64,000 bases of DNA from Litoditis marina (lineage: Eukaryota > Nematoda > Chromadorea > Rhabditida > Rhabditidae), in the NCBI GenBank assembly GCA_964036275.1, contig OZ038433.1:30735485-30799484 (forward strand), written 5' to 3'. Made by a program: the position numbers and the translations under genes. Numbering within the stretch: position 1 is the first letter of the stretch; each line of letters opens with the position of its first letter. Under the pieces are notes generated by a model that ran no database searches, was not told the origin of the DNA, and saw only the letters and a list, made by a program, of their open reading frames with translations. Of this stretch, positions 11,572 through 22,226 are shown one piece after another.

Positions 11572-12817
11572 GCGAATCGCTCTTGATGCTCATTTTTTCC
11601 CGTTTTGTATCACAAAACTAGTACTATATTTGTTTAGTTGTGTTAGAAATGTTTATCAAATGCAAATACTCTCGAAACCCTGTACACAGATTTCTGGTTC
11701 AGAACGTGTCTGATTTTGTGTTAGGCTCATGGAAACTTTTTTTGGTTGACAAGCACCCCACGTAGAATGATTTCTGTATGACGTTTCTCCTGCATGTATG
11801 TTTTTCAACGTAAATCCAAACCGTTCTCAAGTTGTCCTCTATCCATTCATTGATATAAAGTTTTTATCATAGTTGTCCATCTGGTGCGCCGTTGCGAAGG
11901 CACTGATACACTGTAGAGTCACAGTGTTGTTGTTTTCGAGTTCTGGGTAGTTAATTAATCAAACAGTTCTTGATGTGCAACCACATCAGCCGTCACAAAT
12001 TCACACAATGACCAATTATTATTCTTTGTTTGCTAATTTCACTTGCTGCGTTGAGACGGATAATATAATAATATTGGGACATCTGTACCGACCGAAATCG
12101 TTTCGCGACCGACTTCTGACTGTCTACACCGTAAAAATTGTCATATTATTGATTGTGCTGCATTATAAGTATATGTCCATAGAATTGTGATACCTCTCCG
12201 TGTTCGAACCAGACTGTGTTTACATTTCAAATATGTTCCTATTCTTACCCATTTATTTTATTTCACGCTTCACTGGCGTCATAAATTCATTCATTCAGTG
12301 AGGTTTTCGTGAACCGTAATGAGAAATGAGTTCACACGGTATGAACAACAATATTTCATTGACATTCGGCAGTTCCGTGTTTCACATCTACCAAACGTGT
12401 TGTTTTATTTCCTTTTCTTTGCCAAACGGTGAATACTTGTTATTTTAGAACCAACTTTGAACGAAACATAACGTTCTAACAAACAAACTGCATTTGCATG
12501 AATTTTCAAGATATTGTTAACTGTTTTTTTTAGAAACGCTCATTTTTTGTCTTTTTTTCGAATTCAGAATTACAGTAGCCATAAAAGGATTTTGTGAACT
12601 GACATCGAATCAGATCTTTACATGTTTTTGCTTTTTTGTACGACAGTGGGAAGATTGAGCGCATGTGCAAGTCAATTCGTGATCTAGTGATCTAGTGAAA
12701 ACGCAGTAGAATGTGCAAAGCATTCTACATGACTAACCGCCAAACTACGGATTCCATAGCATTTCGAGCAAATTAACGTATTTGAGCACACCTTCTGATT
12801 TCAGCTCGGTTATAAAA
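11572..12817. other. intergenic, no gene recognised
   Basis: AT-rich sequence downstream of the second SRE gene. A 71-codon frame at 11975-12190 has a hydrophobic end, but there is no splice context or homology I recognise. Left unannotated. Confidence 0.3.
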
Positions 12818-14099
12818 ATGCGAGACAACTTGACCGTGGCGTGGGAAGGTTTCTTCACCTCGTACAACTGCCAAGAAGAGCATGGATACTTCACTATTCA
12901 GACCTATCTGTTCTGGTTTATATCACTTGTGAATACCTTGTTTGGCCTGTACACGATATTTATACTACTTAGAATGCCGCCCACTATCTATCGCAGGGTT
13001 CTGCTTCTACAGTGTATGTTCCCGACGGTCTATTCGGTCACCTTTTCTTTCTTTTGTCAACTACATTTTGTGCTACCGTAAATCATGGTTCAGAGCAACA
13101 AGGTCTCGCCACGATTAACATGGGCTCGAATGGGAATTGTCGGAAATCTATGTGTGGCCGGCATTGCCGCAATGCTATATACTGTAGTATTTAACGTGGC
13201 TCACGTCGTGCCTCCGTCATTCCGAAAGCTCGAGACAAGGCTGAATATTGGTCTTCGAGCCTTCTGGCCAAGTTTGTCTCTGTGTGCTCCAATGATAAAT
13301 GGGCTATATTATCTCGACAAACTGCTGGGATAACAAAATAATGAAAAATGAAATCCGGGAATGGAACAGCGAAGTTGCTACTCTTTTGGACCGAAACGCT
13401 GCAGTCCTCCTAACGGTGAGCGGACACATCAACTATAGCTTTTTTCATAGTTTGTCGAGATTTTTTTCTTTCATAAAATCAACTCCATTTCGGCTAGTTG
13501 GTAAAAATTGTGAAAAACTCACAATATATACTCTTTTCACGTGAAGATTTGTAAAGAAGAAGAATATTTTTACGTAAAGATGACCAATCCTAGAATATGA
13601 AGTACAGATTACTTTTCAGCTGAATGATTACTTCATGACATGGTTCGCTTCGGTTTTGATAATGAACTCTTCTCTGTTTGGTACGGTTTTTATCTCATTC
13701 ATCTGTGAGTTTTTCTCAGACATTTGTGTGGAAAGTAGTGCAGGAAAATAACCAAAAGCGGTACTACCCGGCAGAATAACTCGTCTGAGAAGGGCCCTGC
13801 GCAAATAATAAACGCCAAAAACGCGCGCGAGCTCGCCATACATCGCGTAAAATAATGCGTATGACTCGCTTTGGTCCTACGAGGGCGAATACTTGTAGAT
13901 GTCTTTTTGCTCTAATCTCACAACTCGGCAGAGCGTTTTGCTCAATTTTCCAGTCTGGTTTTACTCGATTTCGATTCCCACAGGTGCTACACATTCATAT
14001 GTTCATTTCCTTCTTCAACTAGTATGGAACTTTCATAAAATGACAGTTCACATAATTTCTACGGAGACCCCTACGGTGAACAATAAAATTTCCCACTGA
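12818..14099 (+). pseudogene. decayed seven-transmembrane receptor-like gene
   Basis: From the ATG at 12818 the frame encodes hydrophobic helices (YLFWFISLVNTLFGLYTIF, then VLLLQCMFPTVYSVTFSFF) up to a TAA at 13079-13081. The same frame continues after the stop with two more helix-like segments (GIVGNLCVAGIAAMLYTVVF, LSLCAPMINGLYYL) to 13333. The coding signal then moves to another frame (IREWNSEVATLLDRNAAVLLT) ending at a good donor, ACG|GTGAGC (13414). A further exon from about 13621 (DYFMTWFASVLIMNSSLFG) and perhaps one ending at 14099 follow. Four or five membrane segments in order suggest a nematode chemoreceptor, class unknown. The in-frame stop and frame change suggest a pseudogene; sequencing error or a missed intron is possible. 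Confidence 0.45.
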
Positions 14100-14546
14100 A
14101 TTTCGTGTGAAAATTTCTCATGCTAACGTCAACTTCATCGTAAATATTTTGAACACTCTTGGAAACAAATGAGAGTCGAATGCGAAAATTTAAGGTGTCT
14201 GAAATCACAATATGATCCGAAATGAGATATTCAGCCCGATAAGATGTTTTGTAGTTTTGCTGTGGAAGTCTCAGTAGAAATAAAATAATTTGTACAAGAA
14301 ATTGGGTGGTATGTGATGAGCCAATGAAGGTTTCACTGCTTCTAGGGGATCGTATTGTATTGTATACAGTATTGTCTCGGTGAGAGTATGTTAAAACATG
14401 TATTCAACAGTAAATTATATCTGCAAGGAATAATATACAAAAGTATTATTATGTCACATATGTGATTTCCTTTTGTTAATAACCTATAGTTTTTCTGGAA
14501 AACTGAAAAAGGAACTTATATACATATTTCATTTTTCCGATTCCAG

Positions 14547-15370
14547 CACCTTACGTATGATTCGCCAGCGGAACTCTTCTACCTCCACAGCTCTTCTACG
14601 GATGTATTGAACTATGACTTCCACGATCATTGCTTTTCTCAGCGTTACATTATTCTTCATGGTCACTCCTTCTCTCGCGTTTTTCGTCATAATCTTTGCG
14701 TTTTCAAATCGAAACACCTGGTTAGTATTAACTGGTCTAGTTTTTCACTTCCCTCCTCTACACACGTTTGAACTCTTCCGTGATTAAATGGGGGATGGGG
14801 GGGTGGTCTGTTTTTAATAAATAACCTAGTTTTCTAAAATGAATTGGGCGGAAACCGACATAAGATGGAATATATGAAAAATTTGATGGCAACACAACTG
14901 AAGGTGTGAGTGAATAAACGAAACTTATCATCTCCAAATTTCATAGTACTTCATAGCATTTCAATTCTCAGCTTCGGAACATGGAGAAAGTTAGGTCTTT
15001 TCCCAGAAATCCATGAACTGCTCATTACGTTTGGGGAGAGTCAGTTAAGAACTTTGGGAAAGTTTCAGTTTTCCGTTCTTTATCCTGCTGGCTCTACCTC
15101 TACTAGTGGTCAATGTGTAACTGGCAATAATCATTTTTATATGTGTGCCGAAGTTCCGAAAGGAGATACGAGGGCTCTCTCCCCTTTGTTAATTAATTTT
15201 GACCAAACTAAGTTCGATAATGTGACTGTGTCGTCCCTTCAATCTTCAACCCACATTAACAGTACACCGAACGCTACTTTTGTTTCTTATTGTTTCAGTA
15301 ACATTTGTTGTTTGTTGACAGACTACAGCACGAGAAGGTTTTTTTTTCAAAATAAACACTCATTGTGAAT
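14547..15370 (+). pseudogene. possible fragments of a second decayed membrane receptor
   Basis: Two stretches have membrane-protein character. A segment from the ATG near 14612 reads IIAFLSVTLFFMVTPSLAFF and ends at a donor-like CTG|GTTAGT. After an acceptor at about 15065, the frame reads PFFILLALPLLVVNV, then a TAA, then LAIIIFICVPKFRKE. Between them are several TTTCAG/TTCCCAG sites. No complete gene can be assembled; the competing 152-codon frame (14910-15368) is less receptor-like. Confidence 0.25.
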
Positions 15371-16036
15371 ACCCTTATTTTTTCTGGTTGCAGTCAACAC
15401 TTGTGCAACGAAAAAAGTGTCTGTATTTGAGCTCTTCTCAACGTTTGTGTATTCGATTAATTGGAAGTTTTACATGTGGATTTTAGTTACATGTCTAATT
15501 TACCAGACATTAGATCTTTCGAACAACAATACTTTCTCACGGTCAAGACTGAGGTGATGAATAACAATGGCAGCCACAATTTCTTTTGAATGCGGCACAA
15601 AAGTATCCAATGCGTTCGTTCTTGAGTTTCCAACTCGAAAAAAATGTAAGTTTTTCATACATTTATATAAATTCATATGAAGAAGTATCACACTCAAATA
15701 AACATCGCCAAAACAACTACGTTCTAACTGTGGACTACCTGTTCTAACTGTGGACTACCAGACACTAATATGAAGGTGCATGTCATTCATACAAGACGGC
15801 GCAATCTGGATGAATTGTTCTCTACAAAGCAGAAATTTTCGTGCATTAGAACTAGAAGTAATGTGTATTTTTTTGGAAAACATTCATTTTCCAATACATC
15901 AATGAAATTCAAACTTTAGCGATAATCAGAACTGCTCCAGATTGCAGGGTCCTATCTATATGTACAGCCAAATGCCATGAAAAGAGAAGATTAAACAGTT
16001 GATATTTCTTCTGGAACGAAAAAATAAAAGATGAAA
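15371..16036. other. intergenic, with a short tandem duplication
   Basis: No gene recognised. A 20 bp word (CTGTTCTAACTGTGGACTAC) is repeated directly, nearly twice, around 15719-15760. Confidence 0.35.
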
Positions 16037-18793
16037 CTAATAAGGAATGACTTCCATGTTTGTTCTGAAATAGCCTCCGGCATGTTTTTTTGTCAACCCG
16101 TAGATGGAGGGAACCAACTCGGCCATCGACTGCTCCACCTGCAACTCGGAGTTGTAAAATGTACGTGATCTATGATCTAATTTTCGGTCTATTATTGCTT
16201 AGATGTTAACTATGTACACTAATAGAGCTAAGTGAATAGAAAAGTACGCGCACTTCTCTCGCAACGTGGAATAACAGTGTTTACTTGGTGGAGCGTACTC
16301 CGAAGCGCCGATTTGATCACGTATTCCACGATTTATGCTCTGTTTTTTTTTTCTGAAAACTCAATGATGACTTTTATTTGGGTTACAATCCGAGTCGAAC
16401 ACATCATGTGGACATATTTTTCTATTATGTTGGAGAATAACTCACGGTGAGTCTGGCATTCGGCCCTCCCATATCGGTTTGAACCCAGCCGGGACAGAAG
16501 GAAGCCACCAGAATGTGTTGTTTCTCCAAATCGATAGCCAACGTCTTAGTCAACGAGTTCAGGGCGCACTGAAATTGTAGTTGATGAAATCTACAGCTTC
16601 GGTTGAACGCAGCAAAAGTTCCAAACAATGCCTAACATGATACCGGATCAAACTACAAACACATCAGAGCGGAAAAATACCCAAACATGCCCCGAGTGAG
16701 ATTCAAATAGTTGTGGTCGCCGACCCCCGGGTTGGTTTTTGAAAAAGGAAGGGCGGGACGTGTTCGTGGATGTGACCTTACATCGCTTTTTTTTGTAGTT
16801 TGATCTTTGGTGTCGCTCGTGAACTAGAACTAGACAACTTGGTATACCCCCACCTTGCTCATTCGGTAGGCAAGCATTGGCATAGTGGTGGAGCCGGTGG
16901 TGTTATCGGAGATGGAACCTATCATGGAAGAAATGTTGACAATCGCCGCCCGACTTGTGCTCAGATGGTCAGAGGACTCTTTCTGGGCAGCACGCTTCAG
17001 AAGAGGGAGAAAAGTCTGGAATATTAGAACATTTATTTGGAATATTGATACATGAATATTTGAAGTAATACTAGTGAACGTGAGCTTCACGTTAGATACT
17101 GGTTGAGGAATGTAATCGAAAGAGTGAAACGGAGTGCAAACTACAATCATCTATACACACGCTCTACGGAGACCAGGCAGAAATCTATGTTCTGTTATGC
17201 TGTGTGTTTGTTCGCGCTGCTGTTTGATGATTGAGAGCAAAATTAAGAACAGTACAGTAGATTCAAATTTCAACTGCGGCCAACCTATACATCACAGAAA
17301 CATACCACAAACCTGCGTGACATTAACGACGTATACTGATTTAATACTACAAAAACATTCTGAACGGACAGAATGTTTTGTAATCGTTATGTAGCAAATG
17401 AAAATTGTATACAATTCTATGCGGTCTGTCATGGAAGTACTGTCACGAAAAAAAGAGTTACATGTGTCAATCAACAAACCTGCGTGACAATAGCGACGGA
17501 GACCGCGTTCACGTTGATGTTCTTCGTGAGAGTCGCTCGGTCCGGTTCCTGTTCCGTTTGGTAGGCATCGAATACTCCGGCATTGTTTACCAACAAACTC
17601 AAGCCGTCCTCCCCCACAATGGACTCGACCTAGAATTTTTGTTCAGTTTTCAGTTCGTAAACACTTTGTTTATCAACACCTATGTTTGTTTATCAACAAT
17701 TAATTCAATTTATCAACAAACTCAGGCCATCCTCGCCCACAATTGACTCGACCTGGAAGTGAAAAATCATTTTTTCCCATATAGACACACACGTGGCTCA
17801 GGCACGAAAACGCGAGAACCAGAGGATGCTAACTACCACATAAAAAACCTCTGAGAATATTAGTATTGCGAACTATATGGGAAAAATGATTTTTCTTTAG
17901 AAAAAAGTTTCTTCCCCAAAGCCTATTAGATGAGAGATATAGGATAACCAAAAAAATTCGAAAGATAAGAGTATAAACTTAGTTACGAACAATGTTGTAT
18001 TTTGTTATTCTTTTACTATCAGAACTGCGGTTTTCGCCTAACATGTTTAAATAAAACTTCTCTCTGTTAATCAGCCTAATGAAACTCAAGTGGTAAAAAC
18101 TGACCTCTTTGTAAGCATGTCGAATAGACTCGTCTGAATCGATTTCCATCTTGACCACGTTGAGTCGTGGATCATAGATGAATTGTAGATCCTGGAAGTG
18201 AACAGTAAAACGGGTTTATACATCTATTTTAACTTCCGGTTAATGACTTTTCTAATTTTCGGCGTGATCAGTGAATTGGAGCCGATTTAGCGGGAACTAT
18301 AGCATTAACCTGCCACGATCCCAACTAATATTTCATATGTTCATGAGAGCTACAAGAGAAGTCCAGCTCTGCAATAATTCAGAAACAAATCAATGGTGCC
18401 CACCACCCATGAACTCGTAAAAAACCAGCGGATGAATTCTCATGAGAAGGTCATGGTAATGAACCTGATTTCGCCTGATTCTATGTGTTTTGACACTACC
18501 AGTCAAAATTCATTGTTATTGTATACTGTTAGTAAATTGCATAGTCACGTGAAACATGTCAAACACAGCACAACTCAGAAACGTGCGATGGCACGATTCC
18601 TCATTAGAATGCTAACTTTACGTGACTATTCAATTTACCTCTAGTATAACACAGTTCTATTAACCTTTGCTTCGTCGGGCTTTCTACACGCGGCAATCAC
18701 GTGTTTGATGTTCTTGTTCTCCAGGAATGACTTGACCAGACCAAGTCCAATTCCGCGGTTGGCTCCGGTAACGAAAACGGAAATGGGTGCCAT
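16037..18793 (-). CDS. Sniffer-like short-chain dehydrogenase, copy A
   Basis: Predicted cytosolic NAD(P)H-dependent carbonyl reductase of the classical SDR fold, closest in memory to Drosophila Sniffer and the nematode SDZ-8/C55A6 group. Exons (5' to 3') 18793-18665, 18191-18105, 17629-17480, 17015-16854, 16568-16446 and 16138-16037 all join in phase 0 and give 250 aa. Visible motifs: cofactor loop TGANRGIG (residues 9-16), NNAG (87-90), active-site region NISS (149-152), catalytic YRMSK (Tyr172, Lys176) and [10 protein letters not shown] after beta-6. No signal peptide or membrane segment. It is the most diverged full copy: N-terminus MAPIS instead of MSPRT, and an end of EVIPY. Intron 1 holds a MITE; beside exon 3 lies a truncated duplicate of that exon. 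Substrate unknown. Confidence 0.9.
17695..17760 (-). pseudogene. truncated duplicate of SDR-A exon 3
   Basis: Immediately upstream (transcript sense) of the true exon 3 lies a second acceptor, CTTCCAG, followed by [15 protein letters not shown] and a stop, repeating the first 14 codons or so of exon 3 with a few changes. The stretch between the copies (17640-17700) repeats TTTATCAACA. A local duplication that also copied the splice acceptor. Confidence 0.6.
18527..18648. mobile_element. about 120 bp MITE, SDR-A intron 1
   Basis: Ends are inverted (TAGTAAATTGCATAGTCACG on the left, CGTGACTATTCAATTTA on the right). The interior word ACTCAGAAACGTGC is shared with copies at 30608-30718, 39570-39680 and 58505-58636. 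No coding content. Confidence 0.6.
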
Positions 18794-19079
18794 GTGAACT
18801 CTGAACTGATTATGATGATCTTTGGTCTTAACCGACCTTCATGAAAATAATCAGTAGTAAACCAGAGTTAAACTGGTGAAGGAAATGAAGTAGTTTATTT
18901 GGGTAGTTTATGAGAACAAAACAAAACAGTTGAAAAGTGGAAATGGTTCGAAGCGAAAATCGTGCAAGAAGCTCTTATAAATTATGTCTACGAACTTGGG
19001 CAGAAAAACCAAAAAGAAGGTGCTGAGATTCACAGTTTCTGATTATGAGTGAACAACCAGGATTCGTTATTTCGTCTTA
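18794..19079. other. upstream region of SDR copy A
   Basis: Likely promoter region of the minus-strand SDR gene ending here; no motif identified. Confidence 0.3.
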
Positions 19080-19895
19080 GTACTGAAAAGTCGAGGGACT
19101 ATTAGGCCCTAAAAGAGGAATTTTGGGAGATCGAGAGGAAACCTTTTAGGCGGGACATAGCCTGTTCGGACGAATTTTTCGATGGTCGTCTCGAGAGGCC
19201 GTGGGAATATGAAAAATCGCCGAATTGGTTGTCTCTTATGAATCGTCCGAATCGCCTAACTACCGACGACAGAGAAACCGTCCGAACGGCCTAATGTGGC
19301 AACGATCCAAGCCTGAACCCAAAAACTAGGACTTGGTATAGGGAGCGGGTACTGGAATTGTACATAAACCGTTGGGATCAAATTACAAACACAACTATGA
19401 AAGTCTTACATACTCTGTAAAAACTATGGGAAGTACGAACCACTTTCACGTAGCAGATACGTGAATTTTTTTTTATCTATATATCGGCCATCACTTTTAA
19501 GCAGCTTTTTTTCCCTCGTCGGCAGCAGTATCAACGTTTGTATATTGTTTAGTACATTTTTTCTCTTCATGATATATTTCGTTCAAATTGTCTTGTTTGA
19601 CCCCATACATTTGCATTTGCTAATTGTAGTTGTAGTTCGGGACTAATTACCTGTTATCCTGGCGACACCAAACCATCGTGCGCAGCGCGGAGCGCTGCGC
19701 AGATTAGTTTTTGTTCAAAGGTCTGCAGACATTACAAAACAGATTATTACAATTTTCTTCAAAGTACGTCGACCATTTTCTTAGATTTTTGCATGAATCA
19801 CTAAAGGGCAACACGTCTATAAGATACTAAGTTCACGTTCCAAGTAGAATTTATTGAGAGGAGTTAGAGGGCCCAACGTCTCGCAAAAATGGCTT

Positions 19896-19951
19896 TCGTG
19901 CGGGGCGGCGGCGGCGGCGGCGGGGCGGCGGCGGCGGCGGCGGCGGCGCCG
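19896..19951. repeat. (GGC)n microsatellite
   Basis: About 17 GGC/GCC triplets with few interruptions, the most GC-rich stretch in this AT-rich window. In the minus frame it would read as Ala and Pro runs, which I regard as chance. Confidence 0.8.
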
Positions 19952-20358
19952 GCGACAAAAGTGTCCGCCTCCTCAAATCTCGTCATAGTTTCGCACGAAA
20001 TTAACTTATTCAAAAAATAACATTTTTGAAAAGCTCCAAAAAAGTTGAGGTATACGTATTTTCCAGGTATGTCTGAAATTTGAATATTACGTGTGAGAGA
20101 GCCGAAAATGGTCTCGCAAAAAATCATGGATAGACCGGTTTCGTGAAAATAAAAATGAAAGAAGATGATCCCTCTAGTTGTTTCTCTAACTCTCTGGGGG
20201 GGGGGGTCCTTTTATTTCAAATCTCAATTAGGCTTATCCTGCTTCAAATTCTCTTCCCATCACGCCTTCTGCGCCATAGTACTTTGCTTGTGGCAGCTAG
20301 GTGGATATTTCGCTGTGTGTCACGATTCATGTATCTTACTTGTGATATTTGTTTTTAG

Positions 20359-20527
20359 AGAACCGCTCCAAAGGTGAACAATTTCGGCTTGGCGAGGCGA
20401 GCTGCAGTCAAGGAAAAGATGGAAGCTTTTGCTGTCAAGTTCGCATCAGCTTCTCCAACAGCCGATGAGATGACAGTACCTTCTCAACATGTCGCAGCAT
20501 TCCACAAGTCGCACAAGAAGAAGTAGT
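20359..20527 (+). CDS. isolated terminal-exon-like segment inside a repeat element
   Basis: After a good acceptor (GTTTTTAG at 20351-20358) an open stretch of about 55 codons has clear protein-like composition: it contains NNFGLARRAAVKEKMEAFAV, then PTADEMTVPSQHVAAF, and ends HKSHKKK before TAG. AATAAATAATTTG follows 20 nt later. I found no upstream exon that would join to it. Its place inside the 19080-20925 element suggests either a captured host-gene 3' exon or part of a gene whose other exons I cannot see. Function unknown. Confidence 0.35.
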
Positions 20528-20925
20528 GATGTGTATATAGATAAATAATTTGTTTGTTACTATTGTTTTGATTGTTATTCGTTATTGAGTTTGCAGTAGT
20601 GTTGTTGTGTTACCTTGTACTATAAACTTTGTACTTTACTCATAGCCCATGAACTTCATTCAAATTGAACCTTTTATTGTTTTCGATTTCAAGTATGATT
20701 TGGTATTTCTACTATATGTAGTTACTTAACCTGGACTGAGGGTTAGGCTGTTCGGACGGAGAGTTGGGCGATTCGGACGGAGGGTTGGGCGATTCGGACG
20801 ACTGCTTGCGCGAGGTTAGGCGATTCGGACGAAGGGTTAGGCGATTCGGACGATTGCGCAGAGAGAGACAACCAAGCAATTATCGTCCGAATAGCGGTAG
20901 ACCCCTTTTAGGCCCGTGAATTCTC

Positions 20926-22226
20926 ACCTACGTATAGAAAACACAAAATAAGTGTCACTTCAAACAGTTATAGTTTCATGATCCTTAATAATGCGGACAA
21001 AAATTCAAGATAGCTTTGTTTGGAATGTGTTCACAGTTACAGTTAATGGAATCAAATGTAATGCAAAACAAAAGTTAGTTATCTCGAGCAAAACACAATT
21101 ATTGCTAAATCTATAACCACACTAACATTTGCTTTATTATTTTTTCCATATTTTGATTTTTAATTTCAACGTGTTACATTTACTCCACTCAAACATTGAG
21201 ATGGACTACTGAGATAACGACACGGGCCAAACATCATTTTTAGCTTAGCAGGGAAGATTGTCAACAACCTATGTTTTCGTGGAAAAAATCAAGAAACATT
21301 CAATTCAGAACTGGATGAAAGTAAAATAAACAAAAGAATAGGAAAGTGAAAGGGATAATTAAATTTCGGGCACCTCGAAACATACGTTTGTTTACTGAAG
21401 GGAAACAATCGATAACAAATTGCCAGCCAAGATATTCGCTATCAACTCACCCTTGTTTCAATAGGCAAACCAGTTCCAACCAATAGCACTACTTATGGAG
21501 AAAACACAATATTTTTCTAACTAAAACTACTAACAACTTACAGCGAAATTCACTTACAACTGCGATTCATGAAGAACGAAAAGAATACACACTCAAACCC
21601 CCAGGAGACGAGGGTGATACCTGATCTACGAGTCAAAAAAATAGAGAAATAGCATGAGTGTTTTTAAACGAATATTCAAGAAGTACCTAAACATGTCATG
21701 CCGCTCGTTATTGCATATAACTCTAGCGAAATATTTTCATGTGATATCGGGGTTTCGAGTTCATGTTGTGTTGTCGATCAAATAGTTCATTAAATGTCTC
21801 TAGTCTCAACATGTTGGTAAAGACGATAAAAATGATAAGTGAAATGCATTGTGCCGACAAGAATGTGTTTACTGCATCTTATAGACCAAGTATCGAAGAC
21901 CAACGAGTAAACATCCACATGTTGTCCTTATTGTGGGACAACGCCGGTAATTAGAGTACAAACAATAATGCAAAATAGTTTCACATTTCTTGTTTGTTTC
22001 TCTATTCCAATCTCAACTCATTATCAATAAGATTATCTTTCAAGTGGTTGTTTTAGTAGAAAACTCATTCGAAACTTATACAAACTCATTGTTGAACGCA
22101 TATATTCGATGGCTGATTGTAATTATGCTAAGATGTATCTGTCGGGAGTACTTCAAAAACTTAGTGAACCCAAAGTACTTGATAGAAAACATCATATACA
22201 GCCGGTATGAAACGAACTATACTTTA
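20926..22226. other. intergenic between SDR copies A and B
   Basis: AT-rich, no exon recognised on either strand. The open frames at 21763-21954 and 21990-22319 have no splice context; the latter runs into the last exon of SDR copy B in antisense. Confidence 0.35.

Larger units (their letters stand above)
19080..20925. mobile_element. inverted-repeat element with CGTCCGAAT subterminal repeats
   Basis: The left end (19085-19300) and right end (20740-20920) are inverted versions of each other. They share GGCCTAAAAG near the tips and several copies of CGTCCGAATCGCCTAAC, which appears on the right as a tandem GTTAGGCGATTCGGACG array. AATTGGTTGTCTCT also occurs in both arms. The interior carries a (GGC)n tract, a G10 run and one exon-like segment. 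No transposase recognised. Ends are approximate. Confidence 0.5.

Noticed and set aside
13077..13097. A 16 nt micro-intron (GTAAATCATGGTTCAG) removing the stop
   Set aside because: Too short for a known nematode intron, and its removal shifts the downstream frame to one closed by TAA.
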